Assembly: GCF_004151235.1 (NCBI RefSeq)
Contig: NZ_JUIV01000007.1
Span: forward strand, 1-64,000
DNA length: 64,000 nucleotides
Direction: 5' to 3'
DNA from: Flavobacterium anhuiense
Lineage (GTDB): Bacteria; Bacteroidota; Bacteroidia; Flavobacteriales; Flavobacteriaceae
Within the stretch, counting starts at the first letter, position 1, and every line of letters starts with the position of its first letter. Positions 59,219 to 64,000 of this stretch are shown here, piece after piece. Under the pieces are notes generated by a model, which was not told the DNA's origin, did not search any database, and saw only the letters and a list, made by a program, of their open reading frames with translations. The translations under genes were made by a program, and so were the position numbers.

Positions 59219-60907
59219 ATGAAAATATCAGGGGCAGAAGCCGTTATAAGATGTTTATTAGCAGAAGGAGTAGATTTAATTTATGGTTATCCAGGTGGAG
59301 CTATAATGCCAGTTTACGACGAATTATATAAATTTCAAGATCAGTTGCACCACGTTTTAGTACGTCACGAACAAGGTGCAACGCATGCAGCTCAAGGTTA
59401 TGCAAGAGCTACAGGAAAAGTAGGAGTGGCAATTGCTACTTCTGGACCAGGAGCTACCAATTTAGTAACTGGTATTGCAGATGCTCAGATCGATTCAACT
59501 CCTTTAGTATGCATTACTGGTCAAGTTGGAAGACATTTATTAGGATCTGATGCATTTCAGGAAACAGATATTATCGGAATTTCAACTCCGGTTACAAAAT
59601 GGAATTTCCAAGTAACCGAAGCTTCTCAAATTCCTGAAATTATTGCAAAAGCATTTTACATTGCTCGTTCTGGACGTCCGGGACCTGTATTGGTAGATAT
59701 TACTAAAAACGCTCAGTTTGATGAGTTTGAATTTAGCTACGAAAAATGCACAGGAATCAGAAGTTATGTTCCGGTACCGAAATTAAACTTAGACAAAGTT
59801 GCAGAAGCTGCAGCTTTAATCAATAGTGCAAAAAAACCGCTTATTGTTTTCGGTCAGGGAATTATCTTAGGTCAGGCAGAAGCTGAGTTTAAAGCAGTAG
59901 TAGAAAAAGCTGGAATTCCAGCAGCTTGGACAATCTTAGGTTTATCAGCTTTACCAACAGATCATCCTTTGAACGTTGGTATGCTTGGAATGCACGGAAA
60001 TTATGCGCCAAATTTATTGACCAACGAATGTGATGTTTTAATTGCTTTCGGAATGCGTTTTGACGACCGTGTTACAGGTAAATTAAGCACTTATGCAAAA
60101 CAAGCCAAAGTAATTCACTTCGAAATCGATCCTGCTGAGATTGATAAAAACGTTAAGACAGATATTGCTGTTTTAGGAGATGTAAAAGAATCTTTAGCTG
60201 CTTTATTACCGCTTCTTGATGCTAAATCTCATGATTTGTGGCACAATGAGTTTAAAGAATTAAGTAAAGTTGAATATGATTCTGTAATAAAAGAAGAATT
60301 AAATCCAACAAACGGTAAAGGAATTTCGATGGGAGAAACTATCGAAATGATCAACAAACATTCAAAAGGAGACGCTATTATCGTTTCAGATGTTGGTCAG
60401 CACCAAATGTTTGCATGTCGTTATGCTAAATTCAATTCGACTAAAAGTAACATTACTTCGGGAGGTTTAGGAACTATGGGATTTGCATTGCCAGCTGCAA
60501 TTGGAGCAAAAATGGGAAAACCAGAGCGCGAAGTAGTGGCGATTATCGGTGATGGAGGTTTCCAGATGACAATTCAGGAGCTTGGAACTATTTTCCAGAC
60601 AGAAGTTCCAGTAAAAATTGTGGTTTTAAACAACGAATTCTTAGGAATGGTTCGCCAATGGCAAGAATTATTCTTTGATAACAGATATGCTTCAACCAAA
60701 ATGATTAATCCAAATTTCATTGCAATTGCTGAAGGATATCATATCAAATCTAAAAAAGTTACACAGCGTGAAGATCTTGATGCCGCGGTCGCTGAGATGC
60801 TCGCATCAAAAGATTCATACTTCTTAGAAGTTGTTGTCGAAAAAGAAAACAACGTTTTCCCAATGATTCCAACAGGAGCTTGTGTATCAGAAATTAGATT
60901 AAGTTAA
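59219..60907 (+). CDS. ilvB: Acetolactate synthase large subunit
   Basis: ThDP-dependent condensation of pyruvate with pyruvate or 2-oxobutyrate. The 562-residue protein has the activating Glu in VRHEQGATHAAQGYARATGKVG, the FAD-type middle domain (PLIVFGQGIILGQAEAEF), and the ThDP/Mg motif GDGGFQMTIQELGTIFQTEVPVKIVVLNN. Followed after 89 bp by ilvN, its regulatory partner. Confidence 0.96.
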   Translation: MKISGAEAVIRCLLAEGVDLIYGYPGGAIMPVYDELYKFQDQLHHVLVRHEQGATHAAQGYARATGKVGVAIATSGPGATNLVTGIADAQIDSTPLVCITGQVGRHLLGSDAFQETDIIGISTPVTKWNFQVTEASQIPEIIAKAFYIARSGRPGPVLVDITKNAQFDEFEFSYEKCTGIRSYVPVPKLNLDKVAEAAALINSAKKPLIVFGQGIILGQAEAEFKAVVEKAGIPAAWTILGLSALPTDHPLNVGMLGMHGNYAPNLLTNECDVLIAFGMRFDDRVTGKLSTYAKQAKVIHFEIDPAEIDKNVKTDIAVLGDVKESLAALLPLLDAKSHDLWHNEFKELSKVEYDSVIKEELNPTNGKGISMGETIEMINKHSKGDAIIVSDVGQHQMFACRYAKFNSTKSNITSGGLGTMGFALPAAIGAKMGKPEREVVAIIGDGGFQMTIQELGTIFQTEVPVKIVVLNNEFLGMVRQWQELFFDNRYASTKMINPNFIAIAEGYHIKSKKVTQREDLDAAVAEMLASKDSYFLEVVVEKENNVFPMIPTGACVSEIRLS

Positions 60908-60928
60908 GGAAAAAGTTTCAAGTTTTAA

Positions 60929-60977
60929 GTTTCAGGTTTCAAGTTCTGTTGAGAACGTGAAACTTGAAACGTGAAAC
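60929..60977. repeat. Palindrome between ilvB and ilvN, family 6 (copy 2)
   Basis: GTTTCAGGTTTCAAGTTCT (60929-60947) and ACTTGAAACGTGAAAC (60962-60977) pair with one mismatch over 16 positions. The words match the repeat after hisIE at 50249-50305. Confidence 0.7.
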
Positions 60978-60996
60978 AAAAAAAAACTAAAAACAA

Positions 60997-61518
60997 ATGG
61001 AAGATAAAACATTTACCATATCGGTATACTCAGAAAATAATGTGGGTTTGTTAAATAGAATATCTGGAATATTCTTAAAGCGTCACATTAATATATTAAG
61101 TCTAAATGTTTCAGAATCAGAAATAGAGAATGTTTCAAGATTTATCATTGTAGTAAATACAACTGAAAAATGGGTTCAGAATATTGTAGGCCAGATTGAA
61201 AAACAAATTGAAGTTATAAAAGCATTTTATCATACAGATGAAGAGACTATTTTCTTAGAAAATGCTTTGTTTAAAATCGCTTCAAGTTTGTTGTTTGACG
61301 AGAAACAAATTCAGAATATCATCAAAGAAAGCCAGTCTACGATTGTAACGGTTTCTCGTGATTTCTTTGTGATTTCAAAATCAGGAAGACGTTCTGAAAT
61401 TGAAGAATTATACCAAAAGTTCAAACCATACGGAATTATGCAGTTTGTGCGTTCGGGAAGAATATCGGTTTCTAAACAAAAAATGGAGATTTCTGCATTG
61501 CTAGAAACCTTTAAATAA
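60997..61518 (+). CDS. ilvN: Acetolactate synthase small (regulatory) subunit
   Basis: A 173-residue regulatory subunit that stabilises the large subunit and gives valine feedback. The N-terminal ACT domain reads TISVYSENNVGLLNRISGIFLKRHINILSLNVSESEIENVSRFIIVV; a second ferredoxin-like domain (about 85-165) follows. The glycine and leucine of the GLLNRI valine-binding loop are present. It is expressed with ilvB. Confidence 0.93.
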   Translation: MEDKTFTISVYSENNVGLLNRISGIFLKRHINILSLNVSESEIENVSRFIIVVNTTEKWVQNIVGQIEKQIEVIKAFYHTDEETIFLENALFKIASSLLFDEKQIQNIIKESQSTIVTVSRDFFVISKSGRRSEIEELYQKFKPYGIMQFVRSGRISVSKQKMEISALLETFK

Positions 61519-61579
61519 TAAAATCTTAGTTATATAAAATCAATATTAAAATTTCATTTCATTAAATATTAAAACAAAA

Positions 61580-63049
61580 ATGGCAAATTATTTCAATACA
61601 TTACCACTTAGATTACAATTAGAACAATTAGGAGTTTGCGAATTTATGGAGCAATCTGAATTTGCAGACGGAATTGCAGCATTGGCTGGAAAAAAAGTTG
61701 TAATTGTTGGTTGTGGAGCACAAGGTTTGAATCAAGGTTTAAACATGAGAGATTCTGGTTTAGACATTTCTTATGCATTGCGTGCAGATGCAATTGCAGA
61801 AAAAAGAGCTTCTTATAAAAATGCAACTGAAAATGGTTTCAAAGTAGGAACTTATGAAGAATTGATTCCAACAGCAGATTTAGTTTGCAACCTTACACCT
61901 GATAAACAACATACAGCTGTGGTAACTGCTATTATGCCATTAATGAAACAAGGTTCTACTTTGTCTTATTCTCACGGATTCAACATTGTAGAAGAAGGAA
62001 TGCAGATTCGTAAAGACATTACTGTTATTATGTGTGCTCCTAAATGTCCAGGTTCTGAGGTGCGTGAAGAGTATAAAAGAGGATTTGGAGTTCCAACTCT
62101 TATCGCTGTTCACCCAGAAAACGATCCAAACGGATTTGGTTTAGATCAAGCAAAAGCTTACGCTGTAGCAACTGGAGGACACAGAGCTGGAGTTTTAAGA
62201 TCATCTTTCGTAGCTGAAGTAAAATCAGATTTAATGGGTGAGCAAACTATTCTTTGTGGTTTACTTCAAACTGGATCTATTTTATGTTTTGATAAAATGG
62301 TTGAAAAAGGAATCGATGCTGCATATGCTTCAAAATTAATCCAATACGGATGGGAAACTATCACTGAAGCTTTAAAACACGGTGGTATTACAAATATGAT
62401 GGATCGTTTAAACAATCCTTCAAAAATTGAAGCTTACGAATTGGCTGAAGAATTAAAAGATATCATGCGTCCGTTATTCCAAAAACACCAAGATGATATC
62501 ATTTCTGGAGAATTCTCTAGAACTATGATGATCGACTGGGCAAATGACGATGTGAATTTATTGAAATGGAGAGCTGCAACAGGAGAAACTAATTTCGAAA
62601 AAACGGCTCCACAAGAAGCTCCAATCTCTGAGCAAGAATATTTTGACAATGGAGTATTAATGATTGCGATGGTAAAAGCTGGTGTTGAATTAGCTTTCGA
62701 AACAATGACTGAAGCTGGAATTATCGAAGAATCTGCTTATTACGAGTCATTACACGAATTACCATTAATTGCAAACACAATTGCAAGAAAGAAATTATTC
62801 GAAATGAACCGTGTAATTTCTGACACTGCTGAATACGGATGTTATTTATTTGATCATGCATGTAAACCATTATTAGCTGACTTTATGAAAAAAGTTGAAA
62901 CTAATATTATCGGTAAACCATTCTCAACTTCAAACGAAGTAGATAATACTGTATTAATTGCTGTAAATAAAGCAATCCGTCAGCATCCTATTGAAGAAGT
63001 AGGAGCTTGGTTGAGAGAATCTATGACAGCAATGAAAAAAATTGGATAA
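61580..63049 (+). CDS. ilvC: Ketol-acid reductoisomerase, class II
   Basis: Isomerises and reduces acetolactate with NADPH. At 489 residues this is the long class II form, with a duplicated knotted C-terminal domain, as in E. coli, not the 330-residue class I. Seen: the NADPH site [46 protein letters not shown], and the catalytic acidic residues in [19 protein letters not shown]. It is the last gene of the operon here; ilvA and leuCD do not follow. Confidence 0.96.
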   Translation: MANYFNTLPLRLQLEQLGVCEFMEQSEFADGIAALAGKKVVIVGCGAQGLNQGLNMRDSGLDISYALRADAIAEKRASYKNATENGFKVGTYEELIPTADLVCNLTPDKQHTAVVTAIMPLMKQGSTLSYSHGFNIVEEGMQIRKDITVIMCAPKCPGSEVREEYKRGFGVPTLIAVHPENDPNGFGLDQAKAYAVATGGHRAGVLRSSFVAEVKSDLMGEQTILCGLLQTGSILCFDKMVEKGIDAAYASKLIQYGWETITEALKHGGITNMMDRLNNPSKIEAYELAEELKDIMRPLFQKHQDDIISGEFSRTMMIDWANDDVNLLKWRAATGETNFEKTAPQEAPISEQEYFDNGVLMIAMVKAGVELAFETMTEAGIIEESAYYESLHELPLIANTIARKKLFEMNRVISDTAEYGCYLFDHACKPLLADFMKKVETNIIGKPFSTSNEVDNTVLIAVNKAIRQHPIEEVGAWLRESMTAMKKIG

Positions 63050-63167
63050 TAAAAAATTCGGAATTTTCGCAGAATCCGATTCTGCGGAATTTGCACTGTA
63101 TCAATGATTTGTAATATTTTGAATTAGTAAGCACTTATTAAGATAATAGATATAGATGCATATTGCA

Positions 63168-63203
63168 TTCACTTAACTTCAGATAATAAGCAAGTTAAGT
63201 GAA
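63168..63203. repeat. Perfect 12-bp inverted repeat
   Basis: TTCACTTAACTT (63168-63179) and AAGTTAAGTGAA (63192-63203) around a 12-nt loop. No T run follows, so it is not a classical terminator. Confidence 0.75.
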
Positions 63204-63350
63204 GCGGATCCCTAAAATGGGGTGTATTTTGAAAAAAATATACTTGTTGAAATTTCTGTTTTAATTAATAAGGATGCTGCTATTTTCAAAATAGAGAAAA
63301 ATTTTGCAACGCATTTACAAAATTAATTGTTATTGAAATTTGTTAAATTA

Positions 63351-63384
63351 AAAAAGGCATAATATCTGTTTATTATGCCTTTTT
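63351..63384 (+). terminator. Terminator upstream of acs
   Basis: A perfect 14-bp stem AAAAAGGCATAATA (63351-63364) and TATTATGCCTTTTT (63371-63384), loop TCTGTT. It is 300 bp after the ilvC stop codon, so it ends either a long 3' region of the ilv operon or an unseen transcript. Confidence 0.88.
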
Positions 63385-63540
63385 TGCCCTTAAGTAGTAA
63401 TAAAAAATAAAGTTTTAAAATAATTTCAAATAATTATCATATTTTATTAAATAAATGTTTTTTTTTGATAAAATTTATGAATTAAATTATTTCACGGATA
63501 CGTTCAGATTTAATACATTTATAAAAAAATTCAACAAACG

Positions 63541-64000
63541 ATGAGCTATTACAAAATTGAAAATTTAGAACAATACTTTAAACATTACAATAAGTCAATA
63601 AGAGAGCCAAGAAAATTTTGGGGAAAAATAGCAGAGGAGAATTTCACATGGTACCAGCAATGGGAAAAAGTTGTTGATTTTAATATGGCTGAGGCTGAAG
63701 TAAAATGGTTTACAGATGCTAAAGTTAACATTACCAAAAACTGTATTGATAGACATTTAAGCAAAAGAGGAGAGAAAACGGCAATTATTTTTGAACCGAA
63801 CGATCCTTCTGAAGAGGCTTTACATATATCGTATAATGAGTTATACGAAAGAGTTTCAAAAATGGCAAACGTTCTTCGCGAGCAAGGTGTTCGTAAAGGA
63901 GACAGAGTTTGCATTTATTTGCCAATGATTCCAGAATTGGCAGTCTCTGTTTTAGCTTGCGCTAGAATTGGAGCTATTCACTCAGTTATTTTTGCTGGAT
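63541..64000 (+). CDS. acs: Acetyl-CoA synthetase (partial, runs off the window)
   Basis: The first 153 codons of an AMP-forming acetyl-CoA synthetase. The N-terminus MSYYKIENLEQYFKHYNKSIREPRKFWGKIAEEN and the block ITKNCIDRHLSKRGEKTAIIFEPNDPSEEALHISYNELYERV, then RKGDRVCIYLPMIPELAVSVLACARIGAIHSVIFAG, match the family. The remaining roughly 480 residues are beyond the window. It makes acetyl-CoA from acetate and ATP. Confidence 0.93.
   Translation, partial: MSYYKIENLEQYFKHYNKSIREPRKFWGKIAEENFTWYQQWEKVVDFNMAEAEVKWFTDAKVNITKNCIDRHLSKRGEKTAIIFEPNDPSEEALHISYNELYERVSKMANVLREQGVRKGDRVCIYLPMIPELAVSVLACARIGAIHSVIFAG

Larger units (their letters stand above)
63050..63540. other. 490-bp spacer between ilvC and acs
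   Basis: No ORF of useful size is visible. It holds a near-palindrome CAGAATCCGATTCTG (about 63081-63095), a perfect 12-bp inverted repeat at 63168-63203, and the terminator at 63351-63384. The promoter of acs should lie in the last 100 bp, but no exact TAnnTTTG box is seen; TACATTTA near 63514 is the nearest match. Confidence 0.6.

Noticed and set aside
1..64000. tRNA, rRNA, transposase, integrase or prophage genes
   Set aside because: None could be recognised in coding or intergenic sequence.

Overview
The window is chromosomal DNA from a low-GC member of the Bacteroidota, almost certainly a Flavobacterium or close relative. The reasons are the lpxC-fabZ fusion, the PorX regulator of type IX secretion, a protein ending in a type A type IX sorting domain, a SusC/SusD pair with an ECF sigma factor and FecR, class II ketol-acid reductoisomerase, promoters with the Bacteroidetes TAnnTTTG -7 box, and almost no Shine-Dalgarno sequences. 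No tRNA, rRNA, transposase, integrase or CRISPR array was seen.

Layout. 1-8 kb: mostly minus-strand housekeeping genes (DCC-family protein, MutS2, alanine dehydrogenase, TsaE, PorX) with uracil-DNA glycosylase on the plus strand. 8-16 kb: an HD hydrolase followed by the lipid A cluster lpxD, lpxC-fabZ, lpxA, then efp, a second LpxD-like gene, an NTF2-like gene and sucD. 16-19 kb: a secreted leucine-rich-repeat protein. 19-29 kb: an ECF sigma / FecR / SusC / SusD / zinc metallohydrolase lipoprotein / DUF4302 lipoprotein uptake locus. 29-30 kb: two small genes, one a bacteriocin-like precursor. 30-40 kb: fabG, a BatA-like membrane protein, a LysR regulator with a YeiH-type transporter, a phospholipase C/S1-P1-like secreted hydrolase, and a membrane sulfatase/LTA synthase-like protein divergent from an OmpR-type two-component system. 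42-50 kb: a complete his operon, hisG-D-C-B-H-A-F-IE. 50-54 kb: a CBM9-like protein, an M1 metallopeptidase and a large unknown protein. 55-63 kb: leuA, leuB, ilvD, ilvB, ilvN, ilvC. The window ends inside acs.

The most notable content is two unannotated leader-peptide attenuators. Ahead of hisG a 19-codon ORF carries four consecutive His codons plus one more, and ahead of ilvD a 25-codon ORF carries five Ile and five Val codons. Each is followed by a perfect terminator hairpin with a T run, and each contains sequences able to form the protector and antiterminator pairings of classical transcription attenuation. The branched-chain LeuA is the short form without the C-terminal leucine-sensing domain, so control in this pathway may rest on IlvN and on the attenuator.

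The second notable layer is intergenic. At least nine families of short palindromes or tandem repeats fill the spacers, including most of the spacers inside the his operon. A set of TTAA direct repeats phased at 11 bp lies between the sulfatase-like gene and the OmpR-type regulator and is a good candidate for that regulator's binding site.
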